Source: PZPK01 sp965230795
GTDB lineage: Bacteria; Pseudomonadota; Gammaproteobacteria; Pseudomonadales; Oleiphilaceae
Direction of reading: 5' to 3'
NCBI GenBank assembly: GCA_965230795.1
Contig: OZ246020.1
Coordinates: 2,046,001-2,110,000, forward strand
Length of the DNA: 64,000 nt
The position numbers and the translations under genes were made by a program. This document shows, piece after piece, positions 27,648 to 36,772 of the stretch. Under the pieces are notes generated by a model. It ran no database searches and was not told the origin of the DNA. It was given only the letters and a program-made list of their open reading frames with translations. Within the stretch, counting starts at the first letter, position 1; the number at the start of each line of letters is the position of its first letter.

Positions 27648-28289
27648 ATGAAAAAGTTTTTCCTGCGTTATACACCGGTGATTATCGGATTTTTGATTGT
27701 CGCGCTGATCCTGGGTGTCGGTGCGTATTTTGTGCTGGGTCTTAAAACCGGACCTGAGCAAAAAAAAGTAGTGCAGCAGATCACGGTAATCAAGCCGCCA
27801 CCACCGCCGCCTGAACCTCCGCCACCACCGGAAGAAGTGGAGGAAGAGATTGAGGAAAAGCTGGAAGAGGAGATTCCGGACGATCCGGAACCGGTACCGG
27901 ATCAGGGAGCTGATGAGCCTGTCGGTGAAGAGCTGGGTCTGGATGCTGATGCCTCGGCTGGCGGCGACTCGTTTGGACTCAAGGCCAAGCGGGGTGGGCG
28001 CGGCCTGCTTGGCGGTGGCGGTGGTTACGGCAGCTACCTGAAAACCGAAATAAATAAAGCATTGCTGCGGGACGAGCAACTGAAGTATCTGGACTATGTG
28101 GCCGTCGTCAGTCTGACCCTGGCGCAAGACGGCCGCTTCGAGCAGATAGATATAGACATGCGGGAAGGCGCGGAGCGGGAAAAAGAATCGCTGATGCGTT
28201 TTTTCCGGGCGATGGGGCGTCTGGCAAAAGCTGTACCCCTGGAAGAGCAGAGCCGGGTATTCAAACTAAAAATCAGCTCGGTGTTGTAG
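27648..28289 (+). CDS. TonB-like energy transducer
   Basis: About 213 aa. It has one N-terminal transmembrane helix (YTPVIIGFLIVALILGVGAY). A periplasmic proline-rich and acidic linker (PPPPPPEPPPPPEEVEEEIE) follows, then a glycine-rich stretch. The C-terminal TonB-type domain (about 135-213) includes LDYVAVVSLTLAQDGRFEQI. This is the standard TonB layout: membrane anchor, PE-rich rod, and a domain touching an outer-membrane partner. It lies directly after exbD; the porin-like gene after it may be the partner. The start is taken as ATG 27648; GTG 27633 would add five residues. Confidence 0.82.
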   Translation: MKKFFLRYTPVIIGFLIVALILGVGAYFVLGLKTGPEQKKVVQQITVIKPPPPPPEPPPPPEEVEEEIEEKLEEEIPDDPEPVPDQGADEPVGEELGLDADASAGGDSFGLKAKRGGRGLLGGGGGYGSYLKTEINKALLRDEQLKYLDYVAVVSLTLAQDGRFEQIDIDMREGAEREKESLMRFFRAMGRLAKAVPLEEQSRVFKLKISSVL

Positions 28290-28355
28290 CGTACGTGTGC
28301 GTTCGCCGAAGCGTGGTCGGCAAACAGATTAATAAGCAAATAGTGAGTGGTTTAC

Positions 28356-30131
28356 ATGAAGGGTGTGAGTGGTTTGAGTCGAAAAACACTGTGGGTGTTG
28401 CTGGGCGTATTGTCGATCCAGACATCGGCGTTCGCCTCGAAAATTACCGGTACGGATATTCTGAACCTGCTGGTGGATAACGCGGTGATTTCCAAGGAAG
28501 CGGCTCAGGAATTGGCCACGGAAGTGCAGGGCCGAGCAAATACGGCGCCTGAGGACGATGGTATTGACGGTTTACAGATACTGGATCTGCTGCTCGAACA
28601 GGGTGTGATTGATCAGGCCAGTTATGATCAGTTGTTGGCACGTATCGACAAGCGAGCTGCGGCGGAAGCCGAGGCTGAAGAATCCGGCGAAAGTGATATG
28701 TCCGATCCGATTCGTGTGCCCTACATTCCTGACTATGTGCGTCAGGAAATGCACGAGTCGCTGAAGTTTTCCGTCGAAGCCGATGTGGTCGACAAGGTTA
28801 AGGAAGAGGCGGTACGTACTGCCCGAGTCTACGGTTGGGGAATCAAGGAAGCGCCATCCTGGGTGCACAAGCTCAAGATTTCCGGTGATGGCCGGGTGCG
28901 CTATCAGGGAGACTTTTACCCTGACGACAACACGCCTGCCGGTAAACCGGACATCAATGACACCAATGATTCGGGCGAGCCTCAGTTTGACAATATCACG
29001 GATGATCGCCACCGCCTGCGCGCCCGATTCCGCTTGATGTTTGAAGCCAAGCCTTTCGAGCGTATTAAGTTGGGCATGCGCTTTGTCACCGGCAACCAGG
29101 GGAATCCGGTGTCGTCAAACCAGACTCTGGGTAACTTCGGTTCCAAATGGGATACCAATATGGATCTTGGCTATATCCGTTACGACGCGCTGACGAAAGA
29201 CTACATGCTGATTGGTGGACGTTTCAAAAACCCCTTTCTGCATACCGACCTGGTATTCGACAGTGACATGACATTTGAGGGCCTGGCGGCCACCTATTAT
29301 TTCATGCGGGATGACAGTATTTATGGCGATTCCAGCCAGTGGGATCCGTACTTCACCGCAGGGATATTTCCCTTGCAAGACATCCACGTGAGTACCTTTG
29401 GTCAGACAGATTTGGGGTCTGAAATTATTTCCACTAACAATGACCGGGATAAATACCTTTACGCCGCACAACTCGGGACGGACTATAACTTTTTCAATAC
29501 TAACCAGTTGTCTATGGGCCTGGCTTATTATTGGTACGAAAATGTTCAGGCGAACGCGAATCCCGCCGGCCTGGATGTCAATGATGTCACCGCATCCGAT
29601 TTTTATCAGCTGGGGAACTCCATTTATCGCATTCAGGATCCGCTCGATCCCAATAATGAGCAGTTGGGTTTGGCTTCCAAGTTTCGTCTGTTAAATGCGA
29701 CGGTGAAATACACCATCGCGAACTTTTACCCCAGTTATCTGTTTCTTCATGCGGACTATGTCAAAAACACAGGCTTCGATGTGGACGAAGTTCGTTCGCT
29801 GACGGGTCTCAACGTGCCTGTTCAGGATAGCGGTTATCAGTTGGGTGTCAGCGTCGGGACGCAAAAGGTTAAGTACTTAAGGGACTGGCGTGTGTCGTTT
29901 ATGTATCGACACCTTGAAGGGGATGCCGTACTGGATGCGTTCGCCGATTCGGATTTTCTTGGTGGCGGTACCGATTCCGAAGGCTACATCCTGCAATTCC
30001 AGTATGGTGTGCTGGATAACACGATTGCCTCGATCAAATGGCTCAGCGCGGATTCCATTAACAGTGATCCCGTTTCTGATCGGAGCGTCAGCATCGACAC
30101 CTTGCAACTGGATATCTCTGCCAAATTTTAG
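28356..30131 (+). CDS. Putative outer-membrane porin
   Basis: About 591 aa with a signal peptide (TLWVLLGVLSIQTSAFA). Residues 30-110 contain two short helical repeats (ILNLLVDNAVISKEAAQELA and ILDLLLEQGVIDQASYDQLL). Beta-barrel-like alternating segments follow from about 165 (KLKISGDGRVRYQGDFYPDD; RHRLRARFRLMFEAKPFERI) to a C-terminal strand ending in Phe (DTLQLDISAKF). This matches putative-porin family proteins that often sit in ExbB/ExbD/TonB operons. No TonB-dependent-receptor plug domain is visible, so how the TonB-like protein would act on it is unclear. ATG at 28356 has GAGTGG upstream; GTG at 28347 is an alternative. Confidence 0.82.
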   Translation: MKGVSGLSRKTLWVLLGVLSIQTSAFASKITGTDILNLLVDNAVISKEAAQELATEVQGRANTAPEDDGIDGLQILDLLLEQGVIDQASYDQLLARIDKRAAAEAEAEESGESDMSDPIRVPYIPDYVRQEMHESLKFSVEADVVDKVKEEAVRTARVYGWGIKEAPSWVHKLKISGDGRVRYQGDFYPDDNTPAGKPDINDTNDSGEPQFDNITDDRHRLRARFRLMFEAKPFERIKLGMRFVTGNQGNPVSSNQTLGNFGSKWDTNMDLGYIRYDALTKDYMLIGGRFKNPFLHTDLVFDSDMTFEGLAATYYFMRDDSIYGDSSQWDPYFTAGIFPLQDIHVSTFGQTDLGSEIISTNNDRDKYLYAAQLGTDYNFFNTNQLSMGLAYYWYENVQANANPAGLDVNDVTASDFYQLGNSIYRIQDPLDPNNEQLGLASKFRLLNATVKYTIANFYPSYLFLHADYVKNTGFDVDEVRSLTGLNVPVQDSGYQLGVSVGTQKVKYLRDWRVSFMYRHLEGDAVLDAFADSDFLGGGTDSEGYILQFQYGVLDNTIASIKWLSADSINSDPVSDRSVSIDTLQLDISAKF

Positions 30132-30173
30132 AGCAGCTCAGTCTCGAGACGCTCACCAAAGAGGGGAACGCTT

Positions 30174-30839
30174 ATGAAACCCATCGTAGTCATTTCGTTG
30201 ATGATCATGTTGTTTGGCAGTATCTCGGTACATGCCGATGAAGCGCTAAAACGTGGACTGGCCAAAGCGCAATACATGCTGCGGCAAGCGAACAGTGAAA
30301 AGATCGCGGTTGAAAGATCCTTGAAGGAAGCCAAGGCCGAGATTGAAGCATTGAAGTCGGAATTAAAAGACAAGGAATCCGAGTTAAAAAAACGGGATCG
30401 GCGCATAGCCAAGCTCAAGGATAACAACGGTGAATGGCAAGAGGAGTATGGCAACCTCAAGGATGTACTGAGTGATACGCGTCTCCAGTTGGCCAAAGCG
30501 ATTCGCTATGGGGAAATTCAGGATGAACGCTTTGATCTGCAAACCGAGAACTTCAAGCTCTGCCGTGCCAATAATCATGAACTGTTCGAGGTAAACCAGG
30601 AGTTGGTCGGGGCATACCAGGATAAGTCCGCCATGGATGCGATTAAGCAGCGTGATCCGTTTTTCGGGCTTAAAGCGGTTGAGGTGGAGAATCTGGTGCA
30701 GGACTATCAGTATCGAATTGAGGATCTCAATCTGGAGCTCAACTCCCATCAGCTGAACGATCCGGGGGAGGCGCCACTGGAACTAAAGGTAGGCCAGAAA
30801 TCGGAAATGGAAGCTGAGGTAGAAAATGAGGAAGGTTAG
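30174..30839 (+). CDS. Periplasmic coiled-coil protein
   Basis: A 221-aa protein with a signal peptide (VVISLMIMLFGSISVHA) followed by a long heptad-rich coiled coil (about residues 22-95, dense in Glu, Lys, Leu and Ala). A second helical region runs to about 190, with an acidic tail. A good Shine-Dalgarno (GAGGGG) precedes the ATG. The gene overlaps the start of the next by 14 bp, so the two are translationally coupled. No family recognised; a structural or adaptor role between membranes in this TonB-type operon is an inference. Confidence 0.65.
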   Translation: MKPIVVISLMIMLFGSISVHADEALKRGLAKAQYMLRQANSEKIAVERSLKEAKAEIEALKSELKDKESELKKRDRRIAKLKDNNGEWQEEYGNLKDVLSDTRLQLAKAIRYGEIQDERFDLQTENFKLCRANNHELFEVNQELVGAYQDKSAMDAIKQRDPFFGLKAVEVENLVQDYQYRIEDLNLELNSHQLNDPGEAPLELKVGQKSEMEAEVENEEG

Positions 30840-31566
30840 TCTGGCGGTTTCATTGAGTCTGGCTATTGCCGCTTCACTTTACTGGGTAGTTTCACATGAC
30901 ACCGGAGGTAGCGAAGCCGAAGTCGTAGCGGATGTTCCCGTGCAGCAAGATGAGCAAGAAGAACGTCTTCAGGCTTTCGATCAGGATGAAGAAAATGATT
31001 GGGAGGGGGCATTCGAACGTTCCAAACCGATCGCACGCTTTGATACAGATGCGTCTCCACGGTCTTCATCAGTGAATATTGATTCGAACTTGATTGCTCA
31101 GCAATTGGGGGAAGACGATTTTGATGATGGCATGGCCTATACGGATACGGCTGACACCCAGTGGTTGGCTTCGGTTGAACACAACGACGACAGACTGGGC
31201 AGCCTGGAGTCGATTCGTGAATACAAACAAACCCTTCAGGAGGCCTATCAGGTCGCCAAAGAGAGCAATGATCGTGGATTTCTCAAAGAGGTCATCGTCG
31301 AGTTGCGTGAAGTGGGGGTTGTTGAAGCAAAACTTTCCGGTAAGGAAATAAACCCTGGAAAGCGTGAATCCGATCAACTGCTCGCTAAAAATGACGAAAC
31401 CAATGCGCCAATCGATCATCGTGATCAACAGCCCCAGTACGATTGTCGCAAGCCCAGCGTACCGGGCGAATTTGTCTGCCCCTGTCCAAGCGATCCCTTT
31501 TATACCGAACGCTGGCGTGAGGCCTACAACCCTGAATTTCTTGCAGACAAAAACTGCAAATACTGA
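30826..31566 (+). CDS. Unknown exported or membrane-anchored protein
   Basis: A 246-aa protein. An N-terminal hydrophobic segment (VSLAVSLSLAIAASLYWVV) looks like an uncleaved anchor or signal. A long acidic, low-complexity region follows to about residue 100, then a helical part. The C-terminal part has four cysteines (DCRKPS, FVCPCPSDPF, KNCKY), suggesting disulphides or a small metal site in the periplasm. It starts inside the end of the preceding gene. No homologous family recognised; conservation in the operon suggests a shared role with the ExbB/ExbD/TonB complex. Confidence 0.6.
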   Translation: MRKVSLAVSLSLAIAASLYWVVSHDTGGSEAEVVADVPVQQDEQEERLQAFDQDEENDWEGAFERSKPIARFDTDASPRSSSVNIDSNLIAQQLGEDDFDDGMAYTDTADTQWLASVEHNDDRLGSLESIREYKQTLQEAYQVAKESNDRGFLKEVIVELREVGVVEAKLSGKEINPGKRESDQLLAKNDETNAPIDHRDQQPQYDCRKPSVPGEFVCPCPSDPFYTERWREAYNPEFLADKNCKY

Positions 31567-31653
31567 GTGGACAAAAGTGTTGTGTGGCAGCGGCAAATCT
31601 GCGGCTGTCAGATTCTCGTGACTGAAAATGTGAAGAAGCAGGAGGAGTATTGG

Positions 31654-32298
31654 ATGTTACGTGTATGCAGCGTTATCGGGATTTCAATCTTTTTATCCGC
31701 GTGTTCCGCGCTGAAAACAAAGGACGGACCGGATTATACGCGTAGTTCGGCGGCCTACGAAAAGGTCGACCTGATCAAAAAACAAGTGCAGGAGACGCGT
31801 CGCTATGATGAGACAGTGTTTGCTGAGGCCTTGAATGCCTTCGAAGCAGACAAGGATCTCCTGGGGCAGGGCGATTTGTTCTGGATTAAGGGCATGTCTC
31901 ATTTTCTGGTAATGAAAGCGGACAACTCTGACACCTTTAATTATGAACAGGCCCAGCAGAGTTTTGAGCGCGCGAAAAAGCACTACCTGAAAATGGATGA
32001 AGAATGGCTTGCCGCCAAGGCTACCTTGGGCATGGCCTTTACCAACATGCGCGCGAGTCGCCATTGGGATGCTTGCCAGAATTACGATGAAACCATTGAA
32101 TTGCTGGATTCCGGGGAAGGGTACTACAAGGAGTTCGATTACGATACGGCTGTATTCTCAAAACCTCAGGAATACGTCGAAGGTGTATTTGGTGAAGAAT
32201 GTGCAATATTGAGAGCGGATCCCGGTCGGCACAACTTTGACGAATTCGGCAATGTAAAAATTCTCAAGCGCAGTCCGGCAAAAGAGCCAAAGAGCTGA
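31654..32298 (+). CDS. Small lipoprotein, possibly TPR-like
   Basis: 214 aa from ATG 31654, chosen because GGAGGAG lies just upstream and the resulting N-terminus is a lipoprotein signal with lipobox LSAC (IGISIFLSACSALKTK). The GTG at 31567 would put 29 unlikely residues ahead of this. The mature part is helical, with spaced motifs (FEADKDLLGQGDLFWIKGMS; YEQAQQSFERAKKHYLKMDE) that resemble tetratricopeptide-type repeats. Last gene of the operon beginning at 25388. It probably sits at the inner leaflet of the outer membrane as an adaptor for the porin/TonB system, which is an inference. Confidence 0.65.
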   Translation: MLRVCSVIGISIFLSACSALKTKDGPDYTRSSAAYEKVDLIKKQVQETRRYDETVFAEALNAFEADKDLLGQGDLFWIKGMSHFLVMKADNSDTFNYEQAQQSFERAKKHYLKMDEEWLAAKATLGMAFTNMRASRHWDACQNYDETIELLDSGEGYYKEFDYDTAVFSKPQEYVEGVFGEECAILRADPGRHNFDEFGNVKILKRSPAKEPKS

Positions 32299-32545
32299 GT
32301 TTTATTGCGAGACCCAGCAATACAAGCGAAACAAAAAATTCATTTTGTCAGCATTTTTTTATCACAGAAAAACTGCATGCTAGATAGCGACGGGCACCGC
32401 GAGTAGGCCCGTATCTGCCTCAACCTGCAGTTGAGCTTGCGATCATCGGGAATACAAGGTCCAGGGAAGGGCCATGGTTCTTCAATAAATAGTGGTTATC
32501 AGCCATGATTCTGCTCCCCTCGTCTTTATTCAAATGTGACAGTAG

Positions 32546-32563
32546 CTGTCATCTTCCTGTTAG
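32546..32563 (+). promoter_or_regulatory. Pho-box-like direct repeat
   Basis: CTGTCAT, 4-bp CTTC, CTGTTAG: the first unit is a perfect PhoB half-site and the second matches at six of seven positions, with the usual 11-bp periodicity. No coding gene follows on this strand; only the terminator at 32679 does. Confidence 0.35.
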
Positions 32564-32678
32564 CTATATGTAACAATCAGCAGGTAATCTGTTTGCTGTT
32601 GGAAGTAGTCGCTGTGATGATTCCAATCTTGATAATCGATATACGTGATAGCGTTTTGTCTATACTTTTCGTCATCTT

Positions 32679-32706
32679 AGCCGGCTCACTAGTGCCGGCT
32701 TTTTTT
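32679..32706 (+). terminator. Rho-independent terminator
   Basis: A 7-bp perfect stem AGCCGGC (32679-32685) and GCCGGCT (32694-32700) with an 8-nt loop, followed by a T run to 32706. It ends just before the 3' end of the minus-strand kinase gene. Confidence 0.85.
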
Positions 32707-32712
32707 ATCCAG

Positions 32713-35556
32713 CTAGTGTTCGTAGCCCATCCATTCCTTCAGCATGAATTTTAGTTTGGCAGGATCGAGCGGTTTGCTGAGGTAATCGTTCATACCAGCG
32801 TCCAGGCATTTCTCACGATCACCAGCCATTGCATTGGCGGTCATGGCAACAATGGTGACATCCTGATAGTGATCTCCGGCAAATCCTTCACGGATTTTCT
32901 CTGTGGCGGTATAGCCATCCATTTCCGGCATCTGGCAATCCATAAATATCAGATGGTAGGGATGATTCACGTCACGTTGCTGCAGTTGTTCGATTGCCTC
33001 AGCACCGTTTTCGGCAATGTCGCAATCCAGTCCCATCTGTTGCAATAAAGACTGGGTTACAAGCTGGTTCACTTTGTTGTCTTCGACCAGCAGGATATTG
33101 AAGCCAGACAGGTCATGGTTCCTGGGTGCTTGCTTTATGGATTCACCTGGATCGCTCGCACTGTTGTCGCTATGGTTGTTTGACGTTGCGACCCCTGGTG
33201 ACAACTGGCGGGGTGAACTCAGGGTTTCCGCGAGATTCCAGGGAAACACTGGTTTGGCAAGGAGCTGGCATCTGGGGAGTTGGATCAGAACCTGTTGTAC
33301 AGTCTGAAGATTCACCGGCGTCAGCACCAGCAAGTGGCGTGATTCGTTCTGCTGACACCATTTTATAAGTGATTCAAGACTGTCGCTCCCAAACGAGAGT
33401 AAGTCACGGTGATCAATGATCAAGGTGTTGTTCTCATCACTTAGGTCCAGGTTGCGGCCAAGAGTGCCGGGAAGAACTATATCGACATTTGCGCCCCAAT
33501 CTATCAGTTGTTCCGAGAGGCTTTGTTTTAAAGACCGGTTGCCAATGCAAAGAGCAATGCTTGAGCCCTGGATTGTTGGTTGGGTCCATGTGCTGGTTTC
33601 GGTTGAAGAGTGGGATTGGGGCAATTGCAATTCAATTCGAAAGCTGAATGAGCTGCCCTGGTTGACCTGGCTGACAACGGAAATGGAACCATTCATCATT
33701 TCACAAAGCTGCTTAACGATGGCGAGTCCCAAACCTGTGCCGCCATATTGTCGCGTTGTCGATAAATCCACCTGGGAAAATGACTCGAATATGGTAGCCT
33801 GTTTCTCTACGGGTATACCTATCCCGGTATCGCGTATGTCGCAGCAAAACTGAATGGAGTGCGCGTCGGCGAGGTCCACGCTGCAGCGAACCACTATCTC
33901 GCCGCGGTTGGTAAATTTAATGGCGTTGCCAATCAGATTGGAAATGATCTGGCGAAGTCTATTGGGGTCTCCAAGGGCGCGGGGAATGTCGTTGAGAGCC
34001 TTCATATCCACTATCAGTTCCAGGTCCTTTTCCTGCGCCTGGAGAGCGAAAATTTCAGTACTTTCCTGGATCAGCCTGGGAAGATCGAACTCTATGGACT
34101 CGATATCCAGTTTACCTGCTTCGATCTTGGAAAAGTCGAGAATATCATTGAGCAACGCCAGAAGTGATCGGGCACTGGATAAGGCGAGTTCCGCCTGTCT
34201 TTTTTGCTTTTCAGCCAGTTTGCCTTCCAGTAACACAGAGAGCATACCAATCAGGCCATTCATCGGTGTCCGTATTTCGTGGGACATACTGGCCAGAAAT
34301 TCACTTTTGGCAGTGTCTGCGGCTTCCGCAGCATCCCTGGAGCGAATTAGTTCCTGCTCTGCGGACATTCTCTCTGTAATGTCCTGGTAAGTGCCATACA
34401 GGCGAACGCATTTGCCATGCTCCCATTCGGGCTGCCCGGTAAAGTGGATCCATAACTGACGCTCATTCGCGGTTCTGATTTGATACTCGCTATGCCAGGA
34501 TGTCCCCTGGGAGAGGGCTCTTTCTATTTGGGCCCGGAGGGCATTCTTCTCGCTGGAGTTGATGCAGAAATCAAGGATGTTCTGGAGGTCAGGTGTAAAC
34601 GCCTTACCTACATCATGGATTTCCCGGGTAACGCGGGACCAGGTAAGTTTTTGGCTATCGGCTTCATATTCCCAGGCACCTATTTTGGCAATATCGCTCA
34701 TGGATTCGAGCATGGCCTGTTGCTTTTGAAAGGCCCGAGTTCGTTCTTCAACCCGTTCTTCCAGGTTTTGATTCAACTCATAGAGGCGTTTTTTGGACTC
34801 GGAAATACGCTGTTTGAGCGACTGGAAAACGTGTTCAAGACGCTCCAGTTCAGGCGCATTGAAGGTGTCGATTTTTTCTGAGTCCGAATCAGGCTCCGAG
34901 TCAATTGAGTCCAATTCGGTGGCTTCGATCTTGGTGGTGAATTGATCCAGGGCGCGGCCCAGGTATCGTTTGAATGCCCAGATAAACAGCAGCCAAAGCA
35001 CGGCAGTTTTAATCAGGGCATTGATAATGATTGCAAAAAAGTTGTATTTGACGCGGTCGAAAACGATCTGATTGCTGGAATAAAAATAGGCAGTACCGAT
35101 TTTTCGTTCTTTGAAAAGAACCGGGAACACATGCACAAAGGTGTCTTGAACAGCGGGTAGCTGATCGGGATCGATCAATTTGTCGCCGACAACTGGAGCA
35201 TGGGTTATGCCGTCTACATAAAGTGTGGTGCCGTCAATGTCCTGCAGCCAGACCCCTGCAATATCTCTCAGCCGAACGACCCCTTCCAATGTTGCATTCA
35301 GCTGTTCATCATCGATGTTCCATAGTGCAGTCGCGATACCCAGACCAAAGATGGATTCATACGCTTCGAGGTTGGAGCGAATGGCAGATTTTTCCAGCTG
35401 ATACTCGTTGTACATCTGTGAACCGGTGATCAGAATCGTAATGACGAGATAGATGGAGAAAACGATGCGCAGTAGGCGAACAGCCAGGCTGAAACGTTGT
35501 GGTGAACTGGATGTCTGTGCTGACTTATCGCTTTGGCTGGCGAGAGGCTCGCTCAT
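32713..35556 (-). CDS. Hybrid sensor histidine kinase / response regulator
   Basis: A 947-aa inner-membrane sensor. It has a transmembrane helix near residues 28-48, a periplasmic sensing domain (about 50-165) and a second helix (about 170-195), followed by a coiled linker. A PAS/PAC domain follows (about 290-400; WHSEYQIRTANERQLWIHFT). The HisKA domain has the phosphorylated His at about 426 in SMSHEIRTPMNGLIGM, followed by HATPase_c with DTGIGIPVEKQ and GGTGLGLAIVKQL. A region resembling a degenerate receiver comes next (about 690-790). The C-terminal receiver domain has acceptor Asp at about 873 (FMDCQMPEMDG). No Hpt domain is present, so an external phosphotransfer protein is expected. 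The gene is not in an operon with a clear partner, so its signal and output are unknown. Confidence 0.92.
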   Translation of the reverse strand: MSEPLASQSDKSAQTSSSPQRFSLAVRLLRIVFSIYLVITILITGSQMYNEYQLEKSAIRSNLEAYESIFGLGIATALWNIDDEQLNATLEGVVRLRDIAGVWLQDIDGTTLYVDGITHAPVVGDKLIDPDQLPAVQDTFVHVFPVLFKERKIGTAYFYSSNQIVFDRVKYNFFAIIINALIKTAVLWLLFIWAFKRYLGRALDQFTTKIEATELDSIDSEPDSDSEKIDTFNAPELERLEHVFQSLKQRISESKKRLYELNQNLEERVEERTRAFQKQQAMLESMSDIAKIGAWEYEADSQKLTWSRVTREIHDVGKAFTPDLQNILDFCINSSEKNALRAQIERALSQGTSWHSEYQIRTANERQLWIHFTGQPEWEHGKCVRLYGTYQDITERMSAEQELIRSRDAAEAADTAKSEFLASMSHEIRTPMNGLIGMLSVLLEGKLAEKQKRQAELALSSARSLLALLNDILDFSKIEAGKLDIESIEFDLPRLIQESTEIFALQAQEKDLELIVDMKALNDIPRALGDPNRLRQIISNLIGNAIKFTNRGEIVVRCSVDLADAHSIQFCCDIRDTGIGIPVEKQATIFESFSQVDLSTTRQYGGTGLGLAIVKQLCEMMNGSISVVSQVNQGSSFSFRIELQLPQSHSSTETSTWTQPTIQGSSIALCIGNRSLKQSLSEQLIDWGANVDIVLPGTLGRNLDLSDENNTLIIDHRDLLSFGSDSLESLIKWCQQNESRHLLVLTPVNLQTVQQVLIQLPRCQLLAKPVFPWNLAETLSSPRQLSPGVATSNNHSDNSASDPGESIKQAPRNHDLSGFNILLVEDNKVNQLVTQSLLQQMGLDCDIAENGAEAIEQLQQRDVNHPYHLIFMDCQMPEMDGYTATEKIREGFAGDHYQDVTIVAMTANAMAGDREKCLDAGMNDYLSKPLDPAKLKFMLKEWMGYEH

Positions 35557-35846
35557 GAAATATCCCGGTAGGCTGCGCTTGTTATAAATCTCTCTTAGTG
35601 TAGACCAAAGATGCGAGGTGGTAAGCGCGGTTCAGACACAATAGATTGCTCTAGGCTAAATAGATAAAGCATGGGATTTGCGGGGTTGTGCTTTCTCAAA
35701 AAAGTAGTAAGCGGATTAAGGGCTTCAGTTTGCGAAGGGACTTAGGGATAGGGAAGGCCGGGCGATTTGATTGTTAAAGATGTTGGTCGCCCTTTGATCG
35801 ATAGCCTGGGGCAAGGGCGACCGGATTATCGCTTATGCAGCAATAC

Positions 35847-36167
35847 TTAAGATGCGAGGGGGTTTTGGAACTTGTACTTGTTTTGCCAATACGTCCAATG
35901 GGCGTTTCGAAGGAGTTCCTTATCGACCGCCGATTTGTTGTCGGTCGCGTTCAGGTCAATCAGATCCAGAAGGCGCGACCCCAGGTTTTCACCTTTCGGG
36001 AGTTCTTCTGAGATGCGGGACACGACGAACTTTGCCGCTTCATTTCCTTCGCTGGCCAGCTTTTCCAGCTGCGCGAGGTGAACAGAAAAATCTTCCAGCC
36101 CCTCAAATTTGTCCATCACAATCTGTTTTCTGATCGGAATAAGTGCGTTTCTGAAGTGTCTGTACAT
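35847..36167 (-). CDS. Small conserved-looking hypothetical protein
   Basis: 106 aa from the ATG at 36167, which has GGAG eight nt upstream on the minus strand (TTGGAGTTAACACC before the ATG). Longer upstream reading frames lack a good start. The protein is soluble, mostly helical and mixed-charge (FEGLEDFSVHLAQLEKLASE; WTYWQNKYKFQNPL near the end). No signal peptide, domain or motif recognised. It lies upstream of, and in the same direction as, the kinase gene, with about 290 bp between them. Confidence 0.6.
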   Translation of the reverse strand: MYRHFRNALIPIRKQIVMDKFEGLEDFSVHLAQLEKLASEGNEAAKFVVSRISEELPKGENLGSRLLDLIDLNATDNKSAVDKELLRNAHWTYWQNKYKFQNPLAS

Positions 36168-36772
36168 GGTGTTAACTCCAATTACGTAGTGAAAAAGCGT
36201 GCCTGAAACTGGTAACACCAAGCTTCGATGCGATAAAGCCTGGTAAAAAAATGGGTGCATCAATAGATCAGAAAACGCACAGTACCCGAAAATGATATCT
36301 GAGGGAAGCCTCAAAAAGAAGCAACATAAAAAGTTCATATTTCTCGAGCTGAATTGCAATGTCATGATGCAAGTGGTCCATCGGCTAACATTAATGGCGC
36401 ACATTAATGGTGCGCGCACCTTGATGGTGCGTAACACATCTGGCTGCGTTCATGCACTTGTTTGAAATCTGTCAGCCACGCAGCGTTCCTACTCCTTATG
36501 TCCGTCTGAGCTTAATATTGGTATGCAATCTGCTACCGAAGAAGAAAACCGCGCGTTGCGCCCACCGGTTTGAAAAGCATAGAGCGACTGCTAAGGTACT
36601 GCGATGACGCCGGTCAATCGTTGTTTAGTTTCAGGAGGCAGCTTGTTACTGATCGGGAAGCGCGACTTAAGAAGCTAAACGGGTAAAGAGGCTAACCGGC
36701 CTTTTAGGATGACCTGCCAAAGTCAGAGTTCAAAGGATTCGCTCACAGAAGGTTGCAAAGAGAGATAATAGA
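36168..36772. other. Intergenic region without a convincing gene
   Basis: 605 bp between divergent genes. It contains short repeats and overlapping hairpins at 36388-36431, and otherwise unremarkable sequence that must hold the promoters of both flanking transcripts. I could not place confident -35/-10 boxes. Confidence 0.4.
36388..36431. repeat. Short direct repeats with overlapping palindromes
   Basis: ACATTAATGGCGC and ACATTAATGGTGCGC in tandem (36388-36415). The second unit runs into the perfect 12-bp palindrome GGTGCGCGCACC (36409-36420) and a hairpin GCACC-TTGAT-GGTGC (36416-36430). It lies in the divergent promoter region of 36167 (minus) and 36773 (plus), so it may be an operator. 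Confidence 0.45.

Larger units (their letters stand above)
32299..32712. other. Intergenic region with Pho-like repeat and an isolated terminator
   Basis: This 414-bp gap lies between the 25388-32298 operon and a convergent kinase gene. It holds a direct repeat CTGTCAT-CTTC-CTGTTAG (32546-32563) and a strong plus-strand terminator (32679-32706). No protein gene is convincing. The terminator lies 380 nt after the operon, so it may end either a long 3' UTR or a separate small transcript starting near 32580. Confidence 0.45.

Noticed and set aside
32536..32754. A 72-codon hydrophobic frame in the intergenic region before the kinase end
   Set aside because: It runs through a Rho-independent terminator and into the antisense of the kinase gene, with no ribosome-binding site.
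36183..36437. Extended N-terminus (to 196 aa) of the small minus-strand gene ending at 35847
   Set aside because: The extension is Cys/Phe/Leu-rich, starts at a non-ATG codon without a ribosome-binding site, and crosses the repeat region. The internal ATG at 36167 has a good Shine-Dalgarno.
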